A stretch of 64,000 bases of DNA from Diacronema lutheri (Eukaryota > Haptophyta > Pavlovophyceae > Pavlovales > Pavlovaceae). The stretch lies in NCBI GenBank assembly GCA_019448385.1, contig JAGTXO010000050.1:186001-250000 (forward strand), in the 5' to 3' direction. The notes under the pieces are model-generated. The model worked only from the letters and a program-made list of their open reading frames with translations. It was not told the origin of the DNA and searched no databases. Of this stretch, positions 9,641 through 21,040 are shown in pieces. Each line of letters opens with the position of its first letter. Within the stretch, counting starts at the first letter, position 1. Made by a program: the position numbers and the translations under genes.

Positions 9641-11446
9641 ATGCGGCGCTCGTGGCTGCTGCTCGGCGCGCTCGCGCTCGCCGGCGCGTCCGGGGTGGCG
9701 GGTGAGGAGGAGAAGATGAAGCTGGGCGCGGACGGCAAGGCGCTCTTCCTCGTCTCCAAGCCGGGCGCCACGTCCGAGGCGCTCGCCGCCGCGCTCCGCG
9801 ACCTCGGCCTCGAGTCGTCAATCCTCGGCGATTTGAAGACGGCGCAGGTCCCCGCGACGATTGTGCGCACCGACGCGGCGGGTGCGAGCGCGTGCAAGGC
9901 GCATGGGCTGACGGTGCGCGCCGACAAGTGGACCAAGAAGCTCTCCAGCCTCAAGTTTTCCCCCTTGGCGCCCTGGGGCCTCGACCGCATCGATCAGCCG
10001 ACGCACTCGCTCGACGGCCTGTATGTGTCGCCGCACGGCGGCGCCGGCGCAACGCTCATCGTCGTGGACGCCGGCGTCGACGCATCGCACGCCGCATTTG
10101 CCGGACGGCAGATCTTTGGTCTCGACTTTACCGGGGACTCCCAAGGCGACCACCTCGACGATTGTGACGGCCATGGCACGCACGTCGCGGCAACGGCCGC
10201 CGGACGAGATTTCGGTGTCGCGCCGCTTGCCAACATCATCTCGTTGAAGGTGTGCTCGTGCGACGACGGCTGCTCGGAGCTCGCATTTGCTTATTCCCTA
10301 ATGTTCACGCTGACGATCCCATATGACAAGAAGGTGATGCTTCTACCCCTTGGCGGTCCCGACGGCTTCATGGGCTCCGCGGCGGACTTTGCCGAAGACC
10401 TACGTGTTCTGGGCGAAGGCGGCATATACGCAGAACTCTTCGAATTGCTCGCGGAGAGCAATGTGACGACAATCGCGGCTGCGGGCAACGACAACGCTGA
10501 TGCGTGTTTCTTCGGCCCGGGCGCCGCGCCGATGACCATCAACGTCGGTGCGACGGGCCGCAACGATCGACTCGCGCCATTCACCAACTGGGGCCCGTGC
10601 GTCGACATCTTTGCGCCCGGCGTCGAAGTGCTCTCGGCCAAGGCAGGCAGGGTCGACGGCAACAAAGTGAACGGCAAGGAGAAAAGGTCGGGCACGAGCA
10701 TGGCTGCCGCCCACGTCGCGGGTGTTGCACTGCAGATCGCCGCTGCGTACGACACGTCGGACCCTCTCGTGATACGCGCGCAGATCCTCGCGCTCGCCGC
10801 GCGCGGCACGCTCGACGAGGACCGTGAGCGCAACGAGCTGCAGGGCTTGGTGCCCGGCCGGTTCCCTGTGACTCGGGTTGGCGGCCCGCCCCACCTGCTC
10901 CAGGCGCTCACCGATCCGCTCCCGCCTCTCGCGACGTCCGCACCGAAGCCGAGCGCCACCCCGAACATCTCGGTCACAGGTGCGCACAATCTCACCCTCG
11001 CCGTCCTCGGCGATGAGGACGCGTACGACGACCTGTGGGTGCGGGTGTACAGGGTCGACACCGACTTGACCCACGAGATTGCGCTCGAGCAGAACGGTGG
11101 CTTCTCGGAGACCGAACTCTTCGTCGCGACGGCAATGGTGCCAGCCGGCAACTACACATTTGTCGCATACGATTATGGCGAAAACGGGTATGAGCCTCGC
11201 GCCATCGCCTTCCATGCGCTGTACGTGGACGGCACGCCTGTGCACCAAGCTGGCGGCCAGTTCCAAGGCTTCTCCGACGTCGTCAGCTTCACGATCGAGG
11301 ACGCTGCTGCGCCCGTCTGCTGCCCCGTGGGTTGCATTGAGCGCGGCGAGCGCCGCCGGCTCGACGATGCGTGGCACTCGCGCCGTTCGCTCCTCTTCGG
11401 CTCGTTTGCGCGCACGTGCCCGCCCGGCTGCGTTCCGACGGCATAA
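9638..11446 (+). CDS. Secreted subtilase (peptidase S8), intact catalytic residues
   Basis: Paralogue of the minus-strand subtilase, 602 residues, single exon. It has a signal peptide, propeptide-like region and S8 domain: catalytic Asp in VVDAGVD, His in DGHGTH, oxyanion Asn in AAAGNDNADACF and Ser in SGTSMAAAHVAG. All needed residues are present, so it should be active. The C-terminal extension after about residue 560 is cysteine-rich (CCPVGC; CPPGC) and absent from the other copy. The first 55 or so codons are almost identical to the paralogue, but the catalytic domains have diverged considerably, which suggests recent conversion limited to the 5' ends. Confidence 0.88.
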   Translation: MMRRSWLLLGALALAGASGVAGEEEKMKLGADGKALFLVSKPGATSEALAAALRDLGLESSILGDLKTAQVPATIVRTDAAGASACKAHGLTVRADKWTKKLSSLKFSPLAPWGLDRIDQPTHSLDGLYVSPHGGAGATLIVVDAGVDASHAAFAGRQIFGLDFTGDSQGDHLDDCDGHGTHVAATAAGRDFGVAPLANIISLKVCSCDDGCSELAFAYSLMFTLTIPYDKKVMLLPLGGPDGFMGSAADFAEDLRVLGEGGIYAELFELLAESNVTTIAAAGNDNADACFFGPGAAPMTINVGATGRNDRLAPFTNWGPCVDIFAPGVEVLSAKAGRVDGNKVNGKEKRSGTSMAAAHVAGVALQIAAAYDTSDPLVIRAQILALAARGTLDEDRERNELQGLVPGRFPVTRVGGPPHLLQALTDPLPPLATSAPKPSATPNISVTGAHNLTLAVLGDEDAYDDLWVRVYRVDTDLTHEIALEQNGGFSETELFVATAMVPAGNYTFVAYDYGENGYEPRAIAFHALYVDGTPVHQAGGQFQGFSDVVSFTIEDAAAPVCCPVGCIERGERRRLDDAWHSRRSLLFGSFARTCPPGCVPTA

Positions 11447-11699
11447 GTGGAGGGCACGCACCGGGCGTGTGAGCCCTGCGCCCGTGCATCACAGCAGAGC
11501 ACCGCTCGTGCTGCGCCGTGGGCACTTGGCCCGGGCACACGTCCTGCACTGATCGAGCGCGCGCGTGCGTAGCAGTGTAGCGCACGTGGCGCGAGAGCAC
11601 GCCAGCGTGCGGTCTCAACTCGGTGAGCGAGAATTGTTCTCGCTCGGCCTCGCTGCTCACGCGCGCGCGACGGTAGGCGTGCCACACGCATCTTTGCAT

Positions 11700-12475
11700 G
11701 TGTGCCGCCGGTCTTGACGGGTGCCGCGCCGCCCGCGGCGCCGCCGCCGGCACCGGTCTCACGGGCACCGGCGGCTTCGCACGTGCTGGGCTTGAGGTGG
11801 AACCCGGAGCAGCACATGCTCGACAGCAGCTCGGGCGCCAGCGTCGTCGCGACGCTGAGCTTGCGCAGCGCGCGCACCAGTCCGACGCCGAGCTCGTGCC
11901 GCGCACCGCGGAGAAAATCCGCCGCCGCACGAGCGGTGCGGCCAGTCGCAACAAACGCCGAGCAGCTGGTCCGGACGCAGCCCGACGTTGGTCGCGCGGG
12001 CCTTGACGATCCGCGCCGCCAGCGCCGCCGCCGCCGCAGGGTAGCGCATGGCCGAGCGCACGTTTGCGCGCGCGCGGCGGCTTGGGCGCCTCTACGGTGT
12101 CGATGTCGATCCGCTCGCAGACGCGTTGCCTAGCCTCGTCCGCGCCCACACCCGGCCGCCGGTGGCGCGGAGCGGCGGCGGCCGGGGCCAGTGGCGGCCG
12201 TGGGCCAGGCGTCGCGGCCATGGCCACAGCCGCGGCCGCGACCTCGACCGGCATCACCCGAAGGCTTGTCCGCGACGGCACTCGACGCCGACGACACGTC
12301 GCCGGAGCGATCGGAGCCAAATGTCGTCCGAATCGCCGCCGTCGGCAAGCGCAGAAAGCTTTGTTGGCCCGTCGGAGAGCTCAAAGTTGAGGCCGCTGGC
12401 GGTCGACGGCGCGCCTGCCGGTGCGCTAGACGACGCGTGCCGCCGTCGGACTGGGGTCGCGGCCGATTGCCGATA
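11700..12475 (-). CDS. Possible multi-exon hypothetical gene
   Basis: Coding-like segments lie in different minus frames. One at about 12450-12300 has strong codon bias (contains LNFELSDGPTKLSALADGG). Others are at about 12130-12075 (ERIDIDTVEAPKPP), 12055-11950 (ARIVKARATNVGLRPDQLL) and 11925-11700 (LVRALRKLSVATTLAPELL). They look like exons of one protein, but I could not place every splice site, and the order assumes small introns. No family recognised. From 11447 to about 11700 I see only flanking sequence. Confidence 0.35.
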
Positions 12476-12668
12476 GGCCAGGTGCGCGCCGACCGGTGTC
12501 CAGCATCCCGGGCTGATGAAGGGGCGACGGGCTGGTCGCCATGGCTGCGCAGCTGCAACGAGCTATTGCGGGCTTGGCGCGCATTTACTCGCTTCGCACC
12601 GCCAGCGTCTTTGGCGCGGCGCGCTGGACGCAGCGCAGCATGCAGTGCTCCCCGCGTGCCTCGCGCTC

Positions 12669-12767
12669 ATGGCGGCCTCGCGCGTCTTCACATGTGAAGG
12701 AAATGGTCGTCCTCAGCTTTGGCGCTGCAGGCGTGCGCGCCGAGTGGCGACGGAAGCTGCTGCTCCT

Positions 12768-12814
<47 letters not shown>

Positions 12815-13091
12815 CCCCTCCTCAGCGCTACTCGAAATTCAGAGCGACCTCGAGAAGAAGCGATTCTCGATCCACACGGGCGGCGTGCTCATGATGCTCG
12901 TCTTGACGGCTGTCGTCGCGCGCGGCGCCACGGCTGTGATGATCGCGTTGCTCGTCGCTGATCCGCGCGCACGCGTGGGCAGCTCACCCCAACGGACTAG
13001 GCCTCGAGCGCGCTCTGACGCGCGGTCTGCGCGCGCACGCGCGAAAGGCGCCTCTGGTTGTGCTTCTCCTCGCGCTGGAGCTGGAGCTTGA
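12669..13091 (+). CDS. Possible small membrane protein spliced across a poly-C run
   Basis: Tentative two-exon gene. Exon 1, 12669-12693, ends at a GTGAAG donor. Exon 2 starts at 12826 after a 42-base poly-C run and CTCCTCAG. The joined frame gives MAASRVFT-SLLEIQSDLEKK and then a hydrophobic stretch (GGVLMMLVLTAVVARG). It would overlap the 3' end of the opposite-strand kinesin gene by up to 95 bases, so the C-terminus is doubtful. No family recognised. Confidence 0.3.
12770..12811. repeat. Poly-C run, 42 bases
   Basis: Longest homopolymer in the window. On the plus strand it is followed within 15 bases by CTCAG, a usable 3' splice site for the small membrane-protein exon starting at 12826. 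Confidence 0.95.
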
Positions 13092-15440
13092 ACTGAAGCA
13101 GCTGGCCCTGCAGCGCCATGCTCAGCTCGACCTTGGCGGCAATGATCTGTGGGCGCGCACAGGCGGCACAGCGCGCGCATGTGAGCGCGCGCGGCGGCGG
13201 CGCTCGCGGCGCGCGCGCGCGGTGGCGTCGGCTCGGCGCGTGCCGCGCTGCCCACGGGCGCGCGCACCGCTTCGAGGTCGCGGACATAGTCGGAGGTCGA
13301 GCGATCCACCTCGTCCATTTCGGAGAGCAGCGCGCGCTCGTGCCGGAGGAGCGCCTCGTCGGCGACGAGCGCCTGCCGGTGCTGCTCGATCATCGCCTGC
13401 TCCGCCTGCGAGAGCGCCGAGATGGTCGCCATGTAGTCCACGTCCGGCAGCTCGCTCCCGTCGGCCGCCGCGGAGTAGCGGAGCATCTCGATTGCCCGTT
13501 GCTCGTCGTCCTGCTCGAGCGCAGGCGCGGCGTCGAGCGACTCGCGCGACGACCTTGAGAAGGCGCGCTGCAGCATGCCGCTCACCTTTGCCAGCGGGCC
13601 GGCGATGCCGCGCGGCGACGGCGGACGGCGCCCTGGCGCGGGCGTCGTGCGCGCGGGCTGCGGGCCGGATGCACCCTCCTCGCTCGCCTCCTCGTCCGTG
13701 GTCTGGCCGAGCACCAACGGCGACGGCGGCCCGGACGAAATCGCGTCGGACGTGGGCGCCGCCGCGGCGCGCTTGGACGGCGCCGATTGCGGGCGCGGCG
13801 GGGCCGGCGCCTTGCGCGACTGGCGCGCGCCCTTTTTGTGCGACGGTGCGCCGGGCGCAGCGCCGCCGGGAGGCGCGGCAACGGGCGGCGGCAGGGCGGA
13901 GATCTGCTCGCCTGTGAGTGGCGTAGCCATGAGCAGCGGCGTTTCCGCGCCGCCGTCGGCGCCGTCGACCGCCTCGCCGCTCTGCGACATGTCTTTAACG
14001 CGAGCGGCATATCGAAGCGAGTTGAGTGTATTCTCGACGGACGCGGAGCCGGGTGCAACGTTGGCGATCATCACGGTGCGCGCGTCGCCCATGAAGGAAT
14101 TCCTGAGCACGTGCGTGAGCTTGGAGCCTCGGAAGGGCGTGTGCCGCTGCCCCGCGTCGAGCGCGCGAATACACTCCTTCAAGCAGAGGAGCGACTTGTT
14201 GATCTCGGCACCCTCAATGCGCGTCGACTGGTCGGCGCTCGCCGCGTCCGACGCGCGCTCCGAGCCGGCGAGGTCGACGAGGCAGAGCTTGCCGCCGCCG
14301 CCGCCGCCGTTTGCGAGCGCACGCTCCGCGTCGGCGTCGAGGCACGCACGCACCTGCAGGACGGCGTGCGAGCGGCTCGACGTTGCGTTCGCGGCGGTCG
14401 CGGATGTCGCACGCGCGGCATGCGCGGCCTGGATGAGCGTCTCGACGGCCGTGGCGTCGTCTACGCGCGTGATCGTGAGGCCGGCGATCCACGTGCGCCC
14501 CTTGGCGTCGTCGCGCACGTTGAGCCTCTGGCGCCTGTTGAGCAAGTCGCGCACGCACCCGCGGTAAATCTCGTAAAAGGAGATGAGCACGGCCAACCGG
14601 TAGCCGCCGGCGGCCTGTGCGGCGGCTTTGCGCTCGAAGAGCGCGCGCGTGGCGAGACCGTAGAGGCCGGTGCCGTCGGCGCCATCGTGCTGGCCGCTCA
14701 GCCCCATCATGGTGACCGTCTTGCCCGAGCCGGTCTGACCAAAGCAGAAGACGGTCGCCGAATGGCCGGCGAGCACGTGGTCGATCATTTGCGGCATGCC
14801 GACGGCGCCAAAGATGTGCGTATTCGTGTCTCGCTCGGAGAAGCACGCGTCGAATTGGAATTCGTGGTTGTCGAGGCTCTTGCTCGTGTCGACGCGCAGC
14901 TTATTCTCGTGCACGGTCGTCGAATGCGCGAGCTCCGAGCCCGGGCCGGGCGGGTGGACGGTGAGCGAATCGAATTCACGCCGCTCTCGTTCACGCGAGA
15001 GCATCGGGCGCTTGCGCACGCACACGCGGATCTTGGAGCGAGTGGGCAGGTCCCAGACGGTGCGCGGGCCCGCCCAGCACGTCGGCTCCGTCGGCACGCC
15101 TTTTGCCGCGCGGTACGCGTCGATCATCCGAATGAAGTCGAGCGAGTCAACGCCGCCACGGTCGGCCGCCTCCGCCGCGTCCACGTCGCGCCGCTTACGC
15201 TCCTCCTCCATGCGCGCGCGCCGCTCCTCACGCTTCCGCTCCTGCGCGGCGTGCCGGGGCGCGCGTCGCGCGGCGGGCGCGAGTGGCGCGCGCGCTCCAC
15301 CGTGGCGCCAGCGCTGCGTGCCGCGACGGCAAGTGGGGGTAATTGGCGCGCACCATCTCCATCATCGTGCTCACCACGCCCGTCGCACCCCTTTTAGGCG
15401 CGCCGCCGACGGGCGCCCCGCCCGGCGGTGGGGAGAGCAT
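12997..15440 (-). CDS. Kinesin-13-like motor protein (MCAK/KIF2 family)
   Basis: Microtubule motor; kinesin-13 members depolymerise microtubule ends in mitosis and cilium length control. The motor domain begins at KIRVCVRKRP (about 15030), with P-loop GQTGSGKT (about 14740), switch I NATSSRSH (about 14380), switch II LVDLAGSE (about 14270) and INKSLLCLKECIRAL, typical of kinesin-13. A Pro/Ala-rich linker and a C-terminal helical region follow. The last intron is 13267-13147 (GT-AG, phase 0) and the final exon 13146-12997 ends in a basic coiled coil. The motor lies internally, as in kinesin-13. The main exon starts by 15211; an upstream exon from an ATG at 15440 probably supplies the N-terminus, with its donor unresolved. 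It is divergent from the LRR gene at 15497. Confidence 0.85.
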
Positions 15441-15496
15441 TCGCCTTCGCCGACCACCGGTCGAGTCGTGGAAAGTACCACAGGATTCCTCACAGG

Positions 15497-16709
15497 ATGT
15501 CCACCGCGTGGGTCGTGGGTGACGGCGAGAACAGCGTCGATTCGGCGAAGGTGGCGAAGCAGTACCGCAAAGCGCGGCACACGGGGTTGCTCAGCCTTGC
15601 GGGCTGCGGCCTGCACGCCATCCCCGACGGCGCGTACGACCTGATCTCAACGTGCGAGGACGGCGAGATCCAGCTCGAGATGTTCTCGACGAGCGAGCTG
15701 AGCAAGGTCGACTTCTCGTACAACGATCTCGTCGAGGCAGGCGAGGACTACCGCTTTGCGCGATTCATGTCGTGCACGCACATGCGCATCTCGAACAACA
15801 ACCTTACGACGCTCGTGCTGCCCGACGCGCTGCGCGAGCTGCAGGTGCTCGACGTAAGCAGCAACTCCTTGACGGCTGAGCTCGACGGGCTTGACCGGCT
15901 TCACGCGCTGCGCGAGCTGAACGTGGCGCGCAACCGGCTCACGTCACTCGGCCCCTCTCTCCCCACCGGCCTCGAGTTGCTCAAATTCTCCGACAATTTG
16001 GTCCAGGCGCTGCCCGAGCTCGCCGCCTGCCACCGACTGAGCGAGCTATGCGGCGAGCACAACGCGCTCCACGCGCTGCCGCTGCCGCTGCCGGCGAGTT
16101 TGTCGGTGGTGGAGCTGTCGTACAACGAGCTGGGCAGATCGGGCGGCCCGCCGCTCGACCTGTCCAACTGCCGCGAGCTGAGAGTCCTCCAGCTCGGTAG
16201 CAACGAGCTCGCGCTCTGCCCACGGCTGCCATTCGACGCGCCCAACCTCACACGCGTCGTGCTCTCGTCCAACAAGCTGCGCGCGCTTGACGGATCGGAC
16301 GGCGGCGGCGAGCTTGACTTGTCCAACTCGCCGCTCGTCTCTGAGCTCTTCCTCGACCACAACGCCATCTCCTTGCTCCCCGAGTCACTCGTCCTTCCGC
16401 TCACGTCGCTCAAGGCGCTGGACATATCGCACAACGCACTTACCGACGTGCCGCACATCCTCGGCTACCTCGCGGGCCTGCGCCGGCTCGCGCTCGAGGG
16501 CAACCCGATCCGACCGGCCGCGCTCAACAAGAGCCTCTACACGCCCGAGATTGAGGGTGCATCCATCAACGTCGACCGGTTGAAGGAGGTGCTGCGCGGG
16601 CGTGGCCGGCCGCCCGCAGCCGCGCGTGGCCGCGGCTACGTGCCGTCCGACGACCAGCGGCGCTTGAGCACGGAACCACAGGCATACGCGCTCTTCGGCG
16701 GTGGCGGCA

Positions 16710-16765
<56 letters not shown>

Positions 16766-18085
16766 AACAAGCGGCCCGCGCCCACCGCCGCCCGTGAGCA
16801 GGCCGAGGTCCTGCCCGGCGACATGGCCGACCTCTCAGCGGGCGCCATTCGTTCGCTCGCCGCGCGCGCGACCGACGCCGAGCGCGCGCTCGACGCGAGC
16901 GGCAAGGGGCTGACGCGCTTCCCGACGGCGGTACTGCACCTACTCGCGACTATGGTCGGACCGAAGGGCTCCGCCTCCGCACTCGAGGCCGTGAGCGAGT
17001 TGCGCGTCTCACACAACGCTCTCACCCATTTGCTCACGCCCGCCCACTTGCAGCCACACGGCGGGGACGACGGCATCGACGGCGACGAGGACGTGTGGGC
17101 GCAGCTCTCGGCGTGCCGGCTGATCGACGCGAGCAAGAACAAGCTCACCGCGCTCCCCGACGTCTTGCGCCTCATGCTCTCTCTGCGCGAGCTCCACCTT
17201 GGCGGCAACCGCCTGGACGCGGCGAGGCTCGACGCCTTGCTCATGCCTGAGGGGCCCGCGGCCATTGCCGACCCGTTCCTCGCAAAGCTGCAGCTCGTCG
17301 ACGTGAGCGAGAACCAGCTCGTCCTGCTCCCCGCCTGCCTTCTCCGCGCGCCCGCGCTGCACACCCTCGCGCTCGCGCGCAACAGGCTCAAGACACTCGC
17401 CGACGATTCACTGCACATCGGCGGGTGGAATGTGCGCACGCCCGCACTCACATGCCTCGACCTGTCGAGCAACAAGCTGACCGATCTGGGCGAGATGCCG
17501 CACACACTCGCCGCAGGCGGCGCGCCCGAGCTCGCGCGGCTCAATCTCGAGGGCAACGAGCTGCGCGCCATCCCGCACGCGCTCGGCAGCGTCCGCTCGC
17601 TCACCACGCTCCTCATCGCGGGCAACCCGCAGCGCGCGATCCGACACGACGTGATCGAGAAGGGCTCGAGCGCCGTGCTCGCCGCGCTGCGTGATATGGC
17701 GCCGGCGGACGGCGGAACGGACGCCTTCCCTGGCGCCGGCGCCGGCGCACCGCCGCCGGCGCGCTCGGCCGCGCGCCTCGGCGACTTCCCGCTGGGTGCG
17801 AGGGCGGGGCCGCGCATCGCTGCGACGGTCACGCGTGACTCTGGCGACTCGAACGCCGCGTCCTTCCGCTCGAACGCGTCCGCCGCGTCCGTCCAATCGC
17901 GCGTGGAGAATGGCGTGGACGAGCACGCTGCCGAGCGCGCCGAGCTTGCGCGCCGCGTACGTGAGCTGCAGGACGAGATCGGGCGCGACGGGATCGGCGG
18001 GCGCGCCATGTCGAACGCCAAGCGCTTCCAGATGAAGAAGGAGATTGCAAAGCTGACCGCACAGCTCAACAATCTCGGCCGTTGA
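15497..18085 (+). CDS. LRRC40: LRRC40-like leucine-rich repeat protein
   Basis: Cytosolic leucine-rich-repeat protein, 862 residues, single exon. More than a dozen LxxLxLSxNxL repeats fall in two blocks (about 15690-16560 and 16880-17640) separated by a poly-Gly insertion. The split-block layout, the opening segment (LLSLAGCGLHAIPDG) and the second-block start (LDASGKGLTRFP) match the LRRC40 family. Human LRRC40 is about 600 residues, so this copy is longer, through the Gly tract and a C-terminal extension ending in a coiled coil (about 17925-18080). The ATG at 15497 is preferred because the residues before it are not conserved. The function of the family is poorly known. Confidence 0.75.
16697..16765 (+). 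repeat. GGC trinucleotide repeat encoding poly-Gly
   Basis: Near-perfect (GGC)n run of about 23 units inside the LRRC40-like gene. It sits between the two LRR blocks and codes for glycine, so it is probably a flexible linker whose length varies. Confidence 0.9.
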
Positions 18086-18347
18086 CAGTAGCATGCATGG
18101 CTGGCTGGCTGTGAGGGATCAGACGGTCAGTTGGAGACGGTGACGCGTACCATGCTGCAGGTCACCGTGGCCCCGGGCGAACTTCCGTGGCGTGCCGCGC
18201 CGCCACGCGCAGAACTCGGCGCCACCCTCCCCTCCGCCCCCCATCTCCCGGCCCGCGCACAAGCCAACCGCCGCGCATCCCCGCGCTCCGACCATTGGCC
18301 GACGCTGGCCCACCCACCGCGCAGCGCGGCCCTCGCCGCGGCCGCGC

Positions 18348-20539
18348 TCACTGGTCGCGCTGCCTGGGCGCGCACTGCACGATTGAATCGACGCGCAGAA
18401 GCATCTCCGCCGCCTCCGCGGCGGAGAGGAGCACGTGCAGCTTCACCTTGTAGCTCTCCATGATACCCAGCTCGTACATGTCCGCGAGCTCCCCCTTGTC
18501 CATGTCTGTGCGCGCGGGCGCTTGGCGCGCCTGAGCGGCGGGCGCGGCGGGCGCGGCGGGCGCGGCGGGCGAGCCACGCCGGCGCGCGCCTCGCGCGCAC
18601 CGAGGCCAAACGACGTGCAGCCGGCGTGGTGCTTGACGCGCAGCTTTGCGATCAGATCGGCCGCGTCGTGCCCGCCATTGGTGGCAATGATCTCGGGTAG
18701 GGCGCGCAGCCCGCGCGCAAATGCTTCCATCGCGAGCGCCTGCTTGCCCGGCACCTCGAGCGCGGCCTGGTCGATGGCGTTGGCCATCTGCATCTCGCAC
18801 GCGCCGCCGCCGGGCAGCACCTTGGTGTGTACAACGGTCTGCGAGAGCACGCACAGCGCGTCGTGCAGAGAGCGCTCCGCCTCGTCGAGAATATGCTCGT
18901 TTGCGCCACGCAACACGATCGAACACGCCTCAGCATTCGGGCAGCCGCCAAATCGGATGAGCTTGTCCTCACCGATCATGATCTCCTCGATCGTCGCGGC
19001 CTCGCCGAGCGTGACCGACTCGGGCGTGTCGAAGGTCGAGACGATGTCCGCGCGCGTGACGTGCGCGAGCTGAGCCACGCCCTCAAAGTCGGCGTGCTCG
19101 ATCACCATGATGCCCGCGTCGACGAGCCGCTGCTCGGGCAGGTTGTAGATGAGCTGGCGGTTGATGAAGACGTTGCAGCCGTGCGCGATGATCTTGTCCA
19201 CCTTCGCGTTCATCTTGGCGCGCTCCGCCGCCTCGATCTCCGCCACCTTGGCCATAGAGTCGGTCTTGACCTTGGTGCCGTAGAGCTTGATCTTGTCCGT
19301 GTCCATCGGCGTGTTGGCGAGCAAGATCTTCGCGCCGACGATCTTCTTGGGGCCGTCGGCGGAGATCTTCTTGTCGAGCAGGTACCCGTCTGGGTCGAGG
19401 TACGAGTCGCGCAGCGTGCCGCCCGCCTTCTTGATGAGCTGGATCTGCTCGAGGTGCGTCGACCCCTTGAGCTTCATCACCGCATCGACGGCCATCTCGG
19501 AGAACTGCTGCTTGTCCTGCGAGAGGACCTTGGACGAGAGCGTGGTCTGCGCGATCTTGATCAGGTCCGCGCGGAACCGCACCGGGTCGGACGAGTGGTC
19601 GACCGCCATTGATTCAAGGCGCGCGCGCGCGACGTCGGCCGCGCGGCGGAAGCCGGCGACGATGAGCTGAGGGTGCAGCTGCGCGGCGCGGGCAGGCGGG
19701 GGCGCGGGCGCGGACGAGGGCGCCGTGCGTGAGTGGCGCGCGCAACGGGCGGTCGAGAGCGTCGCGGCGCCGCGCGTGCCGCTCGCCTGCTGCTCCATCA
19801 GCTTCTCCGCCTGCCTCAGAAGCTCGCCGGCGAGCACACACACGCTCGTCGTGCCATCGCCCACCTCCTCGTCCTGTGTCTTGGAGATGTCGATCAGAAC
19901 CTGCGCGCGCGGTACGCCGGCACGCGCGAGCGGCGCGCGACGCGAGGGCGCGGGCGGCGTGATGGTGCGGCGCGCGCGGGCGGGGGCGTCCGGCGCGGCG
20001 GCACGCAGGCGCGGCGCGAGCGCGCGCCTTTGCCGCCGGGTTGTCCACGAGGATGGACTTGAGGATGGTGGCGCCATCGTTCGTGACGGACAGCTTGGAG
20101 GTGGACCCCGGCGACGGCTGCAAGATCTTGTCCATCCCCTTCGGCCCGAGCGACGACTTGACCACGTCTGCGATTGCGAGCGCACCGATGATGGTCGACT
20201 GGCGCGTGCGCGCGGCGGGGCAAGGTGAGCCACAGGCAGCGCGCGCGCAAGCACGTGTGAGTAGGCACGCGCAAGACGGCCCGCGGCCGCACGAGCGCGG
20301 CGGAGCGGCGCGTTCCGCTGGCCACCCCAACCCACCGCTCGCAAGGTCGGCGTTGGTCACAACCGTAGCAGCGGCAGCGCTCGCGCGCGCGCGCGCGCAC
20401 GCGATCGCGTGAGCGAAGGAAGGCGCGAGCGCTTGGCGGGCCAAGCGCATACCATGCGTGCGTGCTCTCCGCGCGCCTGGCCCGCGCCGTGCTCAAGCAC
20501 GTTGACCGAGCCGGGCATGCTCCCGTCGAACATCGCCAT
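18348..20539 (-). CDS. CCT2: CCT/TRiC chaperonin subunit beta (CCT2)
   Basis: Beta subunit of the cytosolic eight-member chaperonin ring that folds actin and tubulin using ATP. Exons (minus): 20539-20453, 20198-20028, 19900-19787, 19678-18601 and 18505-18348, giving 535 residues, the usual size. ATP-site motifs are present: [22 protein letters not shown] and the apical/intermediate region ending [10 protein letters not shown]. The first exon ([19 protein letters not shown]) matches the family N-terminus and fixes the start. Introns 2 and 3 (20027-19901; 19786-19679) have GC donors; the others are GT. It is convergent with the LRRC40-like gene, 262 bases away, and divergent from eS7. Confidence 0.95.
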
Positions 20540-21040
20540 GGCGGGCCGAGCGATAGCGCGCGCCGTTGAGCGGTTGAGAGGGACAGGTAAAAAAGTAAAA
20601 GGGCAAAAGCCGCATTGTTTTGGCGCCATTGCTCGTAATGCCGGACTCGCGCTCGCTGTCCGGGTCGCCCACGTGCTCTCGCCATCGCCCGGGTGCTCCG
20701 GTACGGTGCACTGCCGCTCGCTCGCCGTGGCCGGCGCAGGCTTGCCGGCTTTGGGATGGGCCCAGGCCGCCCCGGCGGCCCCTCGGGCGCGCGCATGTGG
20801 CTTGGTCGCGCGCGCTTCGCGTGCCGCGTCCGTCGCCGCAGGCCAGCGCGCGCCGCCAATCGCCTACGGCGCGTGGCGCGCGACCCATGGGGCGCGGCGC
20901 GCGGGCCGCAGGCCTCGCGCTGTGGGCCCACGTGGCGCATGGCGCGCACCGGCCCGCAACACACGCACGCCGAGGCTTATATGCACACGGCTAACGCCCG
21001 CGCGCATGCCGCGCTGCGCGCCCCCCTGACGCGCAGCAGA
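20540..21040. promoter_or_regulatory. Shared upstream region of CCT2 and eS7
   Basis: 501 bases between divergent housekeeping genes. An AT-richer patch lies at 20580-20640, near CCT2. A TATA-like CTTATATGCA lies at about 20976-20985, some 60 bases before the eS7 ATG. The assignment of these motifs as promoter elements is inference. Confidence 0.4.

Noticed and set aside
12000-12480. Plus-strand frame with Ser-rich stretch (SSESPPSASAESFVGPSES)
   Set aside because: Plausible composition, but the minus-strand frame over the same bases has better codon bias; kept only as an alternative.
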